In this document: positions 17,498 to 26,056 of the stretch, in pieces | Numbering within the stretch: position 1 is the stretch's first letter | Layout: the number at the start of each line of letters is the position of its first letter | Assembly: GCA_000955875.1 (NCBI GenBank) | Contig: JYOE01000008.1 | Coordinates: 1-64,000 of the forward strand | From: Terrabacter sp. 28 | GTDB lineage: Bacteria; Actinomycetota; Actinomycetes; Actinomycetales; Dermatophilaceae | DNA: 64,000 nt | Direction: 5' to 3' | The notes under the pieces: generated by a model | Seen by the model: only the letters and a program-made list of their open reading frames with translations | Told to the model about the DNA's origin: nothing | Databases searched by the model: none | Program-made: the position numbers and the translations under genes

Positions 17498-17520
17498 CGC
17501 AACGTTGCAACCACGTTGCG
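17498..17520 (-). promoter_or_regulatory. Inverted-repeat operator upstream of the aldehyde dehydrogenase gene
   Basis: CGCAACGT (17498-17505) and ACGTTGCG (17513-17520) form an exact inverted repeat with a seven-base spacer. The first arm also overlaps the palindrome GCAACGTTGC. The site lies about 60-80 bases upstream of the dehydrogenase start. The adjacent GAF regulator is the obvious candidate to bind it. Confidence 0.5.
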
Positions 17521-17599
17521 TCACGTGTCGCCGAGAGCCGGCGAGGCGGCATACGCCCGGGGCACGCCCACGGGAGTCGAGAGGCCAGTCGCTGTCGGG

Positions 17600-18853
17600 T
17601 CAGGGCGTGCCCAGCTCGCGGTCGAGGCGCTGGATCTGGTTCTGCACCAGCGGCAGCAGCGGTGAACCCGGGCCGAGCACCCGTGCCTGGGCCTGCCACA
17701 TCTCGTAGTCGTCGGCCCCCGACGCGGAGCGGGTCCAGGCCGACATCAGGTCCGCCCGTCCGCTGCGCAGGATCGCGGTGCGCACGTCGCCCTCGATGCT
17801 CTCGCGCAACCGCACCACGCCGGGGGCGACCGAGCGGGGCAGCAGGGGTCCCCGGTAGGCGCGCATCGCGCTCGCCACGTCGCCGGCCGCGAGGTGCGCC
17901 TCGACGGCCAGCCAGTCGCCCGCGAGCCCGGCGACGAGCCGGTAGGGCCGCGACGCGAGCAGGTCGTCGCCGAGCAGTCCGCGCAGCCGGCCCATCTCCA
18001 CGCGCAGGGTCGAGGCGCTGCTGTCCTCCTCGTAGAGGAGCACGGCGAGCTCGTCGCCCGAGAGGCCTCGGGGTGCCGACGCGAGCAGGAGCAGGATCTC
18101 GCTGTGGCGTGGGCTCAGGCGCACGGTCTGGCGACGGCCGCGCCCGTCGTCGACGGTGAGCAGCGTGTCGTTGCGGCCGAGCGACTCCATCAGGACGGTC
18201 AGGCCCCCGCCCGCCGCCACGTCGGGAGCGGGCGCACTGCGCGAGCGAACGAGGAGCTCGCGCGCGAGCTCGGACTCGGCCATCCGCGCCGCGGCGCGCA
18301 CCATCGCCATGGTCTGTGGCACGCCGATCTCGTCGCCGCCGGTGATGTCGAGGACCCCGAGGATGCTCTGGTCGGCGGGGTCGTGGATCGTCGTCGCCGC
18401 ACAGCTCCAGTGCTGCACCGAACGACGGAAGTGCTCGGCGCCGAGGACGTTGACCGAGCTGTCGAGACGCAACGCCATCCCCGGTGCGTTGGTGCCGGCG
18501 AGCCGCTCGTCCCAGTTGCTGCCCTCGACGAAGCCGATCGACTCCGCCCGGCGCAGGACGCTCGGCGTGCCGCACACCCACAGCAGCTGCCCCGCCGCGT
18601 CCGAGACTGCCATGACGGCGTCGCAGTCCCGGGCCGCCTGGCCGAGCACGTCGTCGAGCAGCGGGAACACCCTCGCGAGGGGGTGCGCGGAACGGTGGTC
18701 GCGCAGGGCGTCGCCCGGCAGCGTGATCGGCGCGTCCACGGTGTCGACCTGCACGCCGGCCGCCGCCGAACGCAGCCACGAGTCGGCAACGTGGGCGCGG
18801 ACGCCGGCGCTCTCGGAGTCCGGTCGCGCGGAGCTCTCCTCGTCGACGGGCAT
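17600..18853 (-). CDS. GAF-domain transcriptional regulator (AcoR-like, without AAA+ domain)
   Basis: The 417-residue protein has an N-terminal sensor resembling that of AcoR-type activators: SWLRSAAAGV near residue 28, then a GAF domain to about 190 (LLWVCGTPS, WDERLAGTNA, SILGVLDITGG). The sigma54-contacting AAA+ domain and Fis helix are absent. A winged-helix region (RLSPRHSEILLLLASAPRGLSGDELAVLL) stands at about 260-325. The same regulator, dehydrogenase and DUF779 trio occurs in many actinobacteria, so aldehyde or alcohol sensing is likely. The start MPVDEESS is chosen from the family N-terminus, and an earlier in-frame ATG at 18913 is possible. Confidence 0.82.
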   Translation of the reverse strand: MPVDEESSARPDSESAGVRAHVADSWLRSAAAGVQVDTVDAPITLPGDALRDHRSAHPLARVFPLLDDVLGQAARDCDAVMAVSDAAGQLLWVCGTPSVLRRAESIGFVEGSNWDERLAGTNAPGMALRLDSSVNVLGAEHFRRSVQHWSCAATTIHDPADQSILGVLDITGGDEIGVPQTMAMVRAAARMAESELARELLVRSRSAPAPDVAAGGGLTVLMESLGRNDTLLTVDDGRGRRQTVRLSPRHSEILLLLASAPRGLSGDELAVLLYEEDSSASTLRVEMGRLRGLLGDDLLASRPYRLVAGLAGDWLAVEAHLAAGDVASAMRAYRGPLLPRSVAPGVVRLRESIEGDVRTAILRSGRADLMSAWTRSASGADDYEMWQAQARVLGPGSPLLPLVQNQIQRLDRELGTP

Positions 18854-19028
18854 GCGCCGATTGTGCACGGCGTGGCGACCCGTCCGACAGGTTCGAGCGG
18901 AAAGCCACAGCACGCCCGACCGGACCGTGGAGCGCTGGGTAGGACCAAAGGGTGGTCAAGCGCGGGTTTGAGGCGCACCATGAAAGGACCTGACCGCAGG
19001 GTCCCGAGGGAAAGTCCGAGGAGCGACG

Positions 19029-19754
19029 ATGTCACGACGAGCCCCCTTCGTCCCAGACGGTGTGCCGGTGCTGTCACGAGGCCGGCACCGCAGCCCACGC
19101 AAGGGCGCCTGCTTCATGGAGATGGCCTCGTTCCTCGCCGGTGAACGATGGAGCGACCACCCCGCGTGCACGCATCCCGTGCTCTCGACCCTCGCCCGCT
19201 GCGTCAACGACATGCTCGACGAGACGCACCGGCAACGGCTCGTGACGATGATCCCCGAGGTCGTCGGGCTCAACCCGGACGACCCCCGCGTGCCCGCCGC
19301 GCTCGTGCTCACCGCCGCCCGCTCGGCACTCCCGGTGGCGGCCGAGGAACGTCAGAACGTCATGGCGCTCGCGATCCTCAACGCCGAAGGCGTCCTCGCC
19401 GAGCAGGACGGCCGGACCCCTGGCCAGCTCTCCAAGGCCTCACGGGCAGCCTTGGCGACCGCGCCCGCTGCCGAGCGCTGGGCCCGCATCCACCTGGCCC
19501 GCCTCGGGTTCAACGCCGCAGCCGTGCGCCCCGCCAACGCCGCCAAGATCGTCGCCCTGGCCGTCGACGGGATCGCCCGCGCCTGCATCGACGACCCCGA
19601 GGACCGTCTGGTCCAGCTCATCCGTGACGCCATCGACGTCGTGGCCGCCTTCGCGCCGCTGGCCCCCCAGCCGGTCACCGTCACGTGGTCACTGCCTGCC
19701 CCCGAGTCGTCCGACGCTCCAGCACCCAGCGAGAGCCGGCCACTGGTGCGCTAG
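19029..19754 (+). CDS. Conserved actinobacterial-type protein of unknown function
   Basis: The 241-residue protein has a basic N-terminus (GRHRSPRKGACFMEMASFLAGERWSDHP) and a mostly helical remainder rich in Ala and Arg. The ACFMEMASFLAGERWSDHPACTHPVL segment, with Cys and His, looks like a conserved motif and could bind a metal or cofactor. The C-terminus is Pro/Ser-rich and probably disordered. No membrane segment or signal peptide is visible. GAGGAG precedes the ATG by a few bases. It is divergent from the GAF regulator across 175 bases and ends at a strong bidirectional terminator. I do not recognise its function. Confidence 0.8.
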   Translation: MSRRAPFVPDGVPVLSRGRHRSPRKGACFMEMASFLAGERWSDHPACTHPVLSTLARCVNDMLDETHRQRLVTMIPEVVGLNPDDPRVPAALVLTAARSALPVAAEERQNVMALAILNAEGVLAEQDGRTPGQLSKASRAALATAPAAERWARIHLARLGFNAAAVRPANAAKIVALAVDGIARACIDDPEDRLVQLIRDAIDVVAAFAPLAPQPVTVTWSLPAPESSDAPAPSESRPLVR

Positions 19755-19770
19755 CCGGCACCCGACATCG

Positions 19771-19808
19771 AGAGAGCACCCCGTCACCGAGGTGACGGGG
19801 TGCTCTCT
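19771..19808. terminator. Bidirectional terminator between convergent genes
   Basis: Perfect 18-bp arms (19771-19788 with 19791-19808) lie between the unknown gene and minus-strand rpmG. The outer AGAGAG/CTCTCT pairs give a pyrimidine-rich tail on both strands. Confidence 0.85.
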
Positions 19809-19834
19809 GGCTGTCGGGTTGCGCTGCGTCGGGC

Positions 19835-20002
19835 TCAGCGGGTCTCGCGGAAGTCGACGTGCTCGCGCACGACCGGGTCGAACTTGCGCAGCACGAGCCG
19901 GTCGGGCTGGGTGCGGCGGTTCTTCGTCGTGACGTAGCTGAAGCCCGTGCCTGCCGTCGACCGCAGGGTGACGACAGGGCGAAGGTCGGTGCGCTTGGCC
20001 AA
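19835..20002 (-). CDS. rpmG: Ribosomal protein L33, zinc-independent (cysteine-free) paralogue
   Basis: The 55-residue sequence [20 protein letters not shown]...[18 protein letters not shown] is L33. It has no cysteine, so it is the C-minus form that replaces the zinc-ribbon L33 when zinc is scarce. The start is TTG with GAGGAG about 9 bases upstream; no better start exists. A Zur-like palindrome sits 48 bases upstream. In other actinobacteria the C-minus set often includes rpmB, rpsN and rpsR; here rpmG is alone. Confidence 0.93.
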   Translation of the reverse strand: MAKRTDLRPVVTLRSTAGTGFSYVTTKNRRTQPDRLVLRKFDPVVREHVDFRETR

Positions 20003-20049
20003 GGGGACTGCTCCTCTGCTCTCGGGGACGGATCCTCATCCGTCGCACA

Positions 20050-20064
20050 TGAGAACCATTCTCG
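20050..20064 (-). promoter_or_regulatory. Zur-type operator upstream of rpmG
   Basis: TGAGAACCATTCTCG has 5-bp perfect arms (GAGAA/TTCTC) and fits the actinobacterial Zur pattern TGAnAAnnnTTnTCA with one mismatch at the end. Zur control of cysteine-free ribosomal paralogues is well established, which supports the reading. Confidence 0.65.
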
Positions 20065-20151
20065 CCCTGACCTCATTCCCGCGGTCGAGGAACAGCTCGC
20101 CCCCGGTGAGGACGAGCGGCTCCGTCGATCTGCTGGGCGCCGGGCCCGGGG

Positions 20152-21081
20152 TCAGGCCAGTCCGGCCTGCTTGAGGAACTCCGACGCCACGTCCTCGGCG
20201 TCCTTCTTGTCGATGACGACCTGCTTGACGAGACCCGCCAGCGTCGAGGTGTCGAGCTTGGCCGACACCGCGTTCAGCGCCGACGAGACGGTGTCGTTGA
20301 CCTTCGACTTCGTGATGAGGGGGACGACGTTCTGCGCCGCGAAGAACGACTTGGGGTCCTCGAGGACGACGAAACCGTTCGCGGGCACGTTCGGGTCGGT
20401 GGTGAAGAGGTTGGCTGCCTGCACCTGGCCGTTCTTCAGGGCCTGGACCGTGAGCGGGCCACCCGCGTCGAGCGGCTTGAACTCCTTGAAGTTCAGGCCG
20501 TACACCTTCTTCAGCCCGGGCACGCCGGACTCGCGGGTCTTCCACTCGGGCGGGCCGCCGAGGACGAGGTCCTTGGCCACGGGCCCGAGGTCGGCGATCG
20601 ACTTGAGGTTGTACTTCGTCGCGGTGTCCTTGGTGACGACGACGGCGTCCTTGTCCTCGGCCGCCGACTTCTCGAGCACCTGGAGCCCGGACGGAAGGGA
20701 GGCCTTGAGCTCGTCGTAGACGGCCTGCGAGTCGGTCGCCTTGGCGGACTTGTTGAAGTACTGGTCGAGGACGCCGGTGTACTCGGGGACGAGGTCGATC
20801 GAGCCGTCCTTGAGAGCCGGGATGTACGTCTCACGGCTGCCGATGTTGGGCTTGGTGTCGACGGTGACGCCCTTGGCCTTGAGCGCTCCGGCGTAGATGT
20901 CCATGAGCAGCTCGGACTCGGGGAAGTTCGCCGACCCGACGACGATGGTGCCGCTGGGGGCCTTGGACCCCGCGCCGGTCGGCTGGGCGAGCGGGTCGCC
21001 TCCACTGCTCGACCCGCAAGCCGCGAGACCGGCGAGAGCCAGGGCGGAGACCGCCGTGAGAACCGTCTTGGTGTGCGTCAT
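20152..21081 (-). CDS. OpuC/OpuBC-type substrate-binding lipoprotein
   Basis: The 309-residue lipoprotein has a type II signal peptide ending in the lipobox LAAC (residue 22). The mature part matches OpuAC/OsmF-type receptors for quaternary amines: IVVGSANFPESELLMDIYAGALKAKG, the DLVPEYTGVLDQYF landmark, and the closing FLKQAGL helix. Known ligands of the family include glycine betaine, choline, carnitine and, in EgtU-type members, ergothioneine. The aromatic cage cannot be judged from sequence alone. It is the last gene of the operon that begins with the IclR regulator and follows the permeases by 35 bases. Confidence 0.88.
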   Translation of the reverse strand: MTHTKTVLTAVSALALAGLAACGSSSGGDPLAQPTGAGSKAPSGTIVVGSANFPESELLMDIYAGALKAKGVTVDTKPNIGSRETYIPALKDGSIDLVPEYTGVLDQYFNKSAKATDSQAVYDELKASLPSGLQVLEKSAAEDKDAVVVTKDTATKYNLKSIADLGPVAKDLVLGGPPEWKTRESGVPGLKKVYGLNFKEFKPLDAGGPLTVQALKNGQVQAANLFTTDPNVPANGFVVLEDPKSFFAAQNVVPLITKSKVNDTVSSALNAVSAKLDTSTLAGLVKQVVIDKKDAEDVASEFLKQAGLA

Positions 21082-21116
21082 GCTCTTCTCTTTCCTGTGG
21101 GCGCTGAGCTGGGGGA

Positions 21117-21884
21117 TCAGTGGGCCGTGCCGACCGTCGTGGTGGCCGGTGACTCTGCGGTGGCCGGTGACTCTGCGGTGGACCCGACCGCGACGCGGGC
21201 GCGTCTGGTGCGGAACCGTCCGGTGACACCGCGTGAGACGGCGAACCGCTGGACGACGGCGGCGACGAGATCGATGACGAGGGCCAGGGCGGCGACGAGG
21301 ACGGCGCCAGAGGCCATCTGGGGGTAGTCGCGGACCGCCAGACCATCGATGAGGAAACGACCGAGCCCGCCGAGCCCGACCGTCGCAGCGATGGTCGCGG
21401 TGGCCACGACCTGCAACAACGCCGAGCGCAGACCCGAGAAGATGAGTGGGAGGGCGCACGGCACCTCAACCTTGAACAGCACCTGCCAGCCACGCATTCC
21501 CATTCCGCGAGCCGCGTCACGGGCCGCCGGGTCGACCTCGTCGATGCCGGCGTAGGTGCCGGCGAGGATCGGCGGGATCGCGAGCACGACGAGCACGATG
21601 AGGCTCGGGAGCAGGAAGGCGAGGTCGCCGGACAGGCTCGGCCCGAGCCACAGCACGATGAAGAACAGCAGGCCGAGCGTCGGGATGGCACGGGCGAAGC
21701 CGGAGATGTTGACGACGGCGAACTTGCCGCGCCCCGTGTGGCCGACCCACATGCCGGCCGGGATCGCCACGCCCGCGGCGATGACGGTCGCGAGGAGGAC
21801 GTACTGGAGGTGCTCGAGGAGCCGCTGGACGATGTCGTCGCGGTGGGCGGAGTCGGTGAGCCAGGCGATGATGTCGTTGATCAC
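21117..21884 (-). CDS. Quaternary-amine ABC transporter permease (OpuC/OpuB type)
   Basis: The 255-residue protein has about six membrane helices and the BPD_transp_1 EAA-like loop around DPAARDAARGMGMRGWQVLFKVEVPCALP. The start is GTG overlapping the stop of the preceding permease gene (GTGA), so the two permeases are translationally coupled. The C-terminal tail contains the duplicated peptide AESPATAESPAT, encoded by an exact short tandem repeat. With the other permease it would form the heterodimeric membrane channel of the transporter. Confidence 0.88.
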   Translation of the reverse strand: MINDIIAWLTDSAHRDDIVQRLLEHLQYVLLATVIAAGVAIPAGMWVGHTGRGKFAVVNISGFARAIPTLGLLFFIVLWLGPSLSGDLAFLLPSLIVLVVLAIPPILAGTYAGIDEVDPAARDAARGMGMRGWQVLFKVEVPCALPLIFSGLRSALLQVVATATIAATVGLGGLGRFLIDGLAVRDYPQMASGAVLVAALALVIDLVAAVVQRFAVSRGVTGRFRTRRARVAVGSTAESPATAESPATTTVGTAH

Positions 21885-22525
21885 GATGCGGCCCTCGCTC
21901 GGGTCCAGGGCGTCAGCAGCCGGGTGACGACGACGATGACGACGTCGAAGAGCAGCGACAGGACGCCACAGGCGATGATCCCCGTGACGATCGGCGCGAA
22001 GAAGTCACGGTTGAAGCCGTCGGTGAAGAGCGAGCCGAGCTGCTCGACGCCGATGATGGCCGCGACGCTGACGATGCTGACGTTGCTGACCGCCGCGACG
22101 CGCAGGCCCGCCGAGATGACGGGCACCGCGAGCGGCAGCTCGACACCCAGGAGCCGGCGGACGGGCCGGTAGCCCATGGCGTTGGCGGCGAGCCGCACGT
22201 CGTCCGGGATCGCGCCGAGGCCGTCGGCGACCGTGCGCACGAGCAGGGCCACGGTGTAGACCGTCATGGCCACGAGCACGTTGACGGGGTCGAGGATCTG
22301 GGTGTGCAGGATGCCGGGAAGGAGGATGAAGACGGCCAGCGAGGGCAGCGTGTAGAGCAGCCCGGTGCCGATGATGAGCGGCGGGTAGGCCCAGGAGAAG
22401 CGCCGCGCGAGCCACCCCAGGGGAAGCGCGACGACCAGGCCGAGCAGGAGCGGGATACCCGCCAGGTAGGCGTGGATGACGGAGAGCCGCCACACGTCGT
22501 CGAGGTGCGAGGTGAACCAGTCCAT
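21881..22525 (-). CDS. Quaternary-amine ABC transporter permease (OpuC/OpuB type)
   Basis: The 214-residue protein has five to six hydrophobic helices and the permease signature loop GAIPDDVRLAANAMGYRPVRRLLGVELPLAVP. Its ATG overlaps the stop of the ATPase gene by one base (TGATG) and its stop overlaps the next permease, so the transporter genes are packed without gaps. Two different small permeases plus an ATPase with CBS domains and a lipoprotein are the usual OpuC composition. Confidence 0.88.
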   Translation of the reverse strand: MDWFTSHLDDVWRLSVIHAYLAGIPLLLGLVVALPLGWLARRFSWAYPPLIIGTGLLYTLPSLAVFILLPGILHTQILDPVNVLVAMTVYTVALLVRTVADGLGAIPDDVRLAANAMGYRPVRRLLGVELPLAVPVISAGLRVAAVSNVSIVSVAAIIGVEQLGSLFTDGFNRDFFAPIVTGIIACGVLSLLFDVVIVVVTRLLTPWTRARAAS

Positions 22526-23703
22526 CAGAGCGCCTTCGGCTCTGCCACGACGATCCCCTCGCCGGCCCCCTCGCCGGCCTCGTCGCCGGAGGCGTCGGCG
22601 GAGGAGGCGGCACGCTCGCGGGCGGCGCTCGCCTCGATGGGCTCGATGAGGTCTCGGGCCCGCACGGTGCCGACGAAGACGCCGTCGGGCCCCACGATGA
22701 CACCGCGGCCGGACGGCGCCGACAGCGCGGCGTCGAGCGCCTGCCGCAGCGGACCGTCGGTCGAGGCCACGGTGCCGCCCCGGTGGAGGGCATCACGCGT
22801 CACCGTCCCGTCCAGGCGCTCCCGCTCGACCCAGCCGACGGGGTGGTCGTCGTCGTCGAGCACGAGGACCCACGGGTCGTCGGTCACCCCCCGCGCGTCA
22901 GCGGCGGACGCGCCGAGGCGGACCGTCGGCTCGGAGCTGGTGGGGAACGGTGCGGTGCGGAAGCCGAGCGTGCGGTACCCGCGGTCTCGCCCGACGAAGT
23001 CGGCCACGAAGTCGTCGACCGGCCGTGACAGCAGCTCCTCGGGGGCGGCGAGCTGGGCGAGCCTGCCCCCGACCCGGAGGACCGCCACCTGGTCGCCGAG
23101 CTTGATCGCCTCGTCGATGTCGTGGGTGACGAAGACGATGGTCGTGCCGATCTCCTCCTGCAGGCGCAGGAACTCGTCCTGCAGCTGCTCGCGCACGATC
23201 GGGTCCACCGCGCTGAACGGCTCGTCCATGAGCATGACTGGCGGGTCGGCGGCGAGGGCGCGGGCGACGCCGACGCGCTGCTGCTGGCCGCCGGAGAGCT
23301 GCGAGGGGTACCGCTTGGCGAAGGACTGCGGCAGCCCGACGCGGTCCATGAGCTCGAGCGCGTGGCTCGTCGCCCTGGCCTTGTCCCACCCGAGCAGCAG
23401 CGGGACGGTGGTGATGTTGGCGAGGATCGTCCGGTGCGGGAAGAGCCCCGCGTGCTGGATGACGTAGCCGATGCCACGGCGCAGCTCGGCGGCGTCGATC
23501 GTGGACGTGTCGCGGTCGTCGATGAGGATGCGGCCGCCGGTCGGCTCGATCATCCGGTTGATCATGCGCAGCGACGTGGTCTTGCCACAGCCGGACGGGC
23601 CGACGAGCACCGTGATCTTGCCCGTCGGCGCCGTCAGGCTGAGCGCGTCGACGGCGACGGTGCCGTCGGGGAACTCCTTGGTCACGGACTCGAACCGGAT
23701 CAT
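22525..23703 (-). CDS. Quaternary-amine ABC transporter ATPase with CBS domains
   Basis: The 392-residue ATPase contains Walker A (GPSGCGKTT, 36-44), the signature LSGGQQQR, Walker B (VMLMDEPFSAVD) and the switch His in FVTHD. After about residue 245 it carries a CBS-type regulatory pair (DDPWVLVLDDDDHPVGWV and GVIVGPDGVFVGTVRARDL), as in OpuA/OpuC-type ATPases, where CBS modules can sense ionic strength or nucleotides such as c-di-AMP. Its start overlaps the IclR stop (ATGA). Confidence 0.92.
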   Translation of the reverse strand: MIRFESVTKEFPDGTVAVDALSLTAPTGKITVLVGPSGCGKTTSLRMINRMIEPTGGRILIDDRDTSTIDAAELRRGIGYVIQHAGLFPHRTILANITTVPLLLGWDKARATSHALELMDRVGLPQSFAKRYPSQLSGGQQQRVGVARALAADPPVMLMDEPFSAVDPIVREQLQDEFLRLQEEIGTTIVFVTHDIDEAIKLGDQVAVLRVGGRLAQLAAPEELLSRPVDDFVADFVGRDRGYRTLGFRTAPFPTSSEPTVRLGASAADARGVTDDPWVLVLDDDDHPVGWVERERLDGTVTRDALHRGGTVASTDGPLRQALDAALSAPSGRGVIVGPDGVFVGTVRARDLIEPIEASAARERAASSADASGDEAGEGAGEGIVVAEPKAL

Positions 23704-24455
23704 CGGCTCGTCACCTCATTCGTGTGATGGGTCGGGAACAGGGTTCGCGCGATCGTTCGAGCCTCCGCGGCGACGGCTTCGCCGACGTCACGGCTTCGTT
23801 GCTGGTCAAGACGATACGAGGGTCCCACGACATTGAGGGCCCCTGCGATGCCGCCCGTCCACGCGATCGGGGCCGCGATGGCCGTGACGTCCTCTTCGAC
23901 CTTCGAACGCACCACCACATACCCGCATTCCGGGGTTCGCCCCTGCAGGGCAGCGCCGATGGCCGTGCGGTCGACCGGCACGGTGCGTCCGACCCAACCG
24001 GCGTGGCGGATCGAGAAGGTCCCTTCGGCCATCGCGATGTAGACCGCCTCGTCGGATCGTCCCGCGATGCCGAGGTACGCCGACTCCCCGCACTGGACGC
24101 TGAGCCGCTCGAGTGCCGGCTCGGCCGCCTTGACCATCTGGTTGCGCCCGAGCGCGACCGCCCCGAACCGGAAGGCCAACGACCCTGGATGGAAGTCGCC
24201 GCCCGCGTCCCTGCTGACGAAGTCGAGCCCTTCGAGGGTGCGCAGGAGGCGCAGGGCCGTCGTCGGGGACAGTCCGACGACCTTCGCGCACTCCGAGAGG
24301 CTGACGGGGGCGGACTCGCAGACGTGCGCGAGGAGGCCGAGCGCGCGCTCGACGGAGCGGGTGGCCGCCGCTCCGGGCGCTGACGCCGCTCGGTCGACGC
24401 CGGGCGAGGCGGGGCCAGAGGCCGGGACGGTGGTGGAACGTGCTGGTCGTGCCAT
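23700..24455 (-). CDS. IclR-family transcriptional regulator
   Basis: The 251-residue protein has the IclR winged-helix domain (SVERALGLLAHVCESAPVSLSECAKVVGLSPTTALRLLRTLEGLDFV) and the C-terminal effector-binding GAF-like domain. A Pro/Ala-rich tail of about 30 residues precedes the HTH. I use the ATG at 24455 with GAGG about 9 bases upstream; a GTG three codons earlier is possible. It leads the transporter operon and diverges from the HAL-family lyase, so it most likely controls both in response to the transported compound or its breakdown product. Confidence 0.9.
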   Translation of the reverse strand: MARPARSTTVPASGPASPGVDRAASAPGAAATRSVERALGLLAHVCESAPVSLSECAKVVGLSPTTALRLLRTLEGLDFVSRDAGGDFHPGSLAFRFGAVALGRNQMVKAAEPALERLSVQCGESAYLGIAGRSDEAVYIAMAEGTFSIRHAGWVGRTVPVDRTAIGAALQGRTPECGYVVVRSKVEEDVTAIAAPIAWTGGIAGALNVVGPSYRLDQQRSRDVGEAVAAEARTIARTLFPTHHTNEVTSR

Positions 24456-24529
24456 GGGTGACACCTCGTCGTGCGATCGAGGGGAGAGCCGTACCGCATT
24501 TCATCCAGCGGCAAGCCTTTGCTGCACAG

Positions 24530-24550
24530 TGGCAGTCTGGCACACTGCCA
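24530..24550. promoter_or_regulatory. Inverted-repeat operator between the IclR and lyase genes
   Basis: TGGCAGT and ACTGCCA are exact 7-bp arms separated by seven bases, in the middle of the divergent intergenic region. Size and place suit an IclR-family operator serving both directions. Confidence 0.5.
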
Positions 24551-24607
24551 AGTGAGAGCAACAGCCTGTTGCCCGAGGAATCTCACGCCGTGATCCGAGG
24601 ACCGCAC

Positions 24608-26056
24608 ATGACGATCACCCTGACGGGAAAGCAACTGACGGTCGCGGAGATCGACGCCATGGGCCGGCGCGCTACCTTCGTCGTCGACGCCGAGGCCGCG
24701 TCCGGTGTCGACCGGGCAGCCCGAACGGCACGGATCGTCGCCGCGCTGCGGCCCGTCTACGGCAGGACGTCCGGCGTCGGCGCCAACCGCGACCAGGTCA
24801 ATGCCTCACCCCGACCAGGACACGCCCTGCTGCGCAGCCACAGCGCGGGGTGGGGTGAGCCGTTCCCGGCACCGATGGTGCGCAGCGCCCTCGCGATCCG
24901 CGTCAACCAGCTCCTCGCGGGGGCGTCCGGCGCGAGCGAGGCCCTCCTGCACGCGCTCGTCGACGCCGTGAGGGCCGACGACCCGCAGCTTCCGGTGGTG
25001 CACCGCCGGGGCGCCATCGGCACCGGCGACCTCACCGCGCTCGCCGAGGTCGGCCTGACGCTCCTCGGCGAGCGCCCCTGTGGCGACGGGACGCTCCGCA
25101 CCCCTGCGCCGCTCGACGACGCCGACGCGCTCCCCCTCATGTCGAGCAGCGCCTTCACCCTCGCAGAGGCGGCCCACGGATGCGCCGAGCTGGCCCGCCT
25201 CGCCGAGGTGGCCATGGCCGTCTGCGCCCTGTCGTTCGTCGCGCTGCGCGGCAACCCCGAGGCCTTCGGGCCGGTTGTCGAAAGGGTCACGCCCTTCCCG
25301 GGCGCCGTCACCGCAGCGGCGACGGTCACCCGGCTGGTGCAGGCCGACATGGTCGAGCCGGCGCAGATCCAGGACTTCTTCGGGCTGCGCACCTTCCCGC
25401 AGGTGCACGGCCCGCTGCTCGACCAGATGGGAATCCTGCGCCGGGTCGTCGAGGCGCTCGTCAACGCCGGCAGCGAGAACCCCGCTGTGGTGCAGACGGA
25501 CCCACCCACCGTCGCGCACCACGGCGGCTTCCACCAGGCCTACCTCGCGCTCGCGGTCGACGCCTCCCTGCTCGCCCTCGTGGGCTCGGCACACACCATC
25601 GCCTCCCGCATCTCGCACCTGCTCACCGACGCCGCGAGCGGTCTCCCCCGCTTCCTCGCCGGGCCGAAGGCGGGGTCCTCGGGCCTGCTGATCCTCGAGT
25701 ACGGCGCCGCCTCGGCCATGGCCCTCATCCGCGAGGCCGCATCGGCGGCGCGCTCGATCCAGTGGGTCTCGGTGTCCGCCGGCGTCGAGGACGGGGCGAG
25801 CCACGCGTCCGTGTCCACCGCGCGCCTCGGCGAGGCCGCCGACGCCTACCGGCAGCTCATAGCCCTCGAGCTCGTCGCGGCTGTCCGTGCGCTCGACCTC
25901 GGCGGTCGACGCGTCTCCGGCGAGCTGGCCGACCTGGTGGCCCGGTGCACGCACCTCGTGGCGGAGCTGGACGACCACGACCTCGCACCGAGCGTGGCGG
26001 CCGCCGTCGACGTCGTCGACCACTGGGTCGCCGCGACGCCGCTGCCGTTCGACTGA
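24608..26056 (+). CDS. HAL/PAL-superfamily lyase lacking the canonical MIO tripeptide
   Basis: The 482-residue protein aligns with histidine and phenylalanine ammonia-lyases. Near the N-terminus YGRTSGVGANRD (51-62) corresponds to the catalytic-Tyr loop YGvNTGFG, and FFGLRTFPQVHGPLLDQMG corresponds to the YSLRC-PQVHG segment. The MIO cofactor of this family forms from Ala-Ser-Gly in GASGDL. Here the site reads IGTGDLTALAE, that is Gly-Thr-Gly (138-140), so the cofactor probably cannot form. MIO-independent relatives such as ergothionase, as I recall, eliminate trimethylamine from betainised histidines. Divergent pairing with an OpuC-type transporter supports a quaternary-amine substrate, but this is inference. 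CGAGGA is the RBS. Confidence 0.75.
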   Translation: MTITLTGKQLTVAEIDAMGRRATFVVDAEAASGVDRAARTARIVAALRPVYGRTSGVGANRDQVNASPRPGHALLRSHSAGWGEPFPAPMVRSALAIRVNQLLAGASGASEALLHALVDAVRADDPQLPVVHRRGAIGTGDLTALAEVGLTLLGERPCGDGTLRTPAPLDDADALPLMSSSAFTLAEAAHGCAELARLAEVAMAVCALSFVALRGNPEAFGPVVERVTPFPGAVTAAATVTRLVQADMVEPAQIQDFFGLRTFPQVHGPLLDQMGILRRVVEALVNAGSENPAVVQTDPPTVAHHGGFHQAYLALAVDASLLALVGSAHTIASRISHLLTDAASGLPRFLAGPKAGSSGLLILEYGAASAMALIREAASAARSIQWVSVSAGVEDGASHASVSTARLGEAADAYRQLIALELVAAVRALDLGGRRVSGELADLVARCTHLVAELDDHDLAPSVAAAVDVVDHWVAATPLPFD

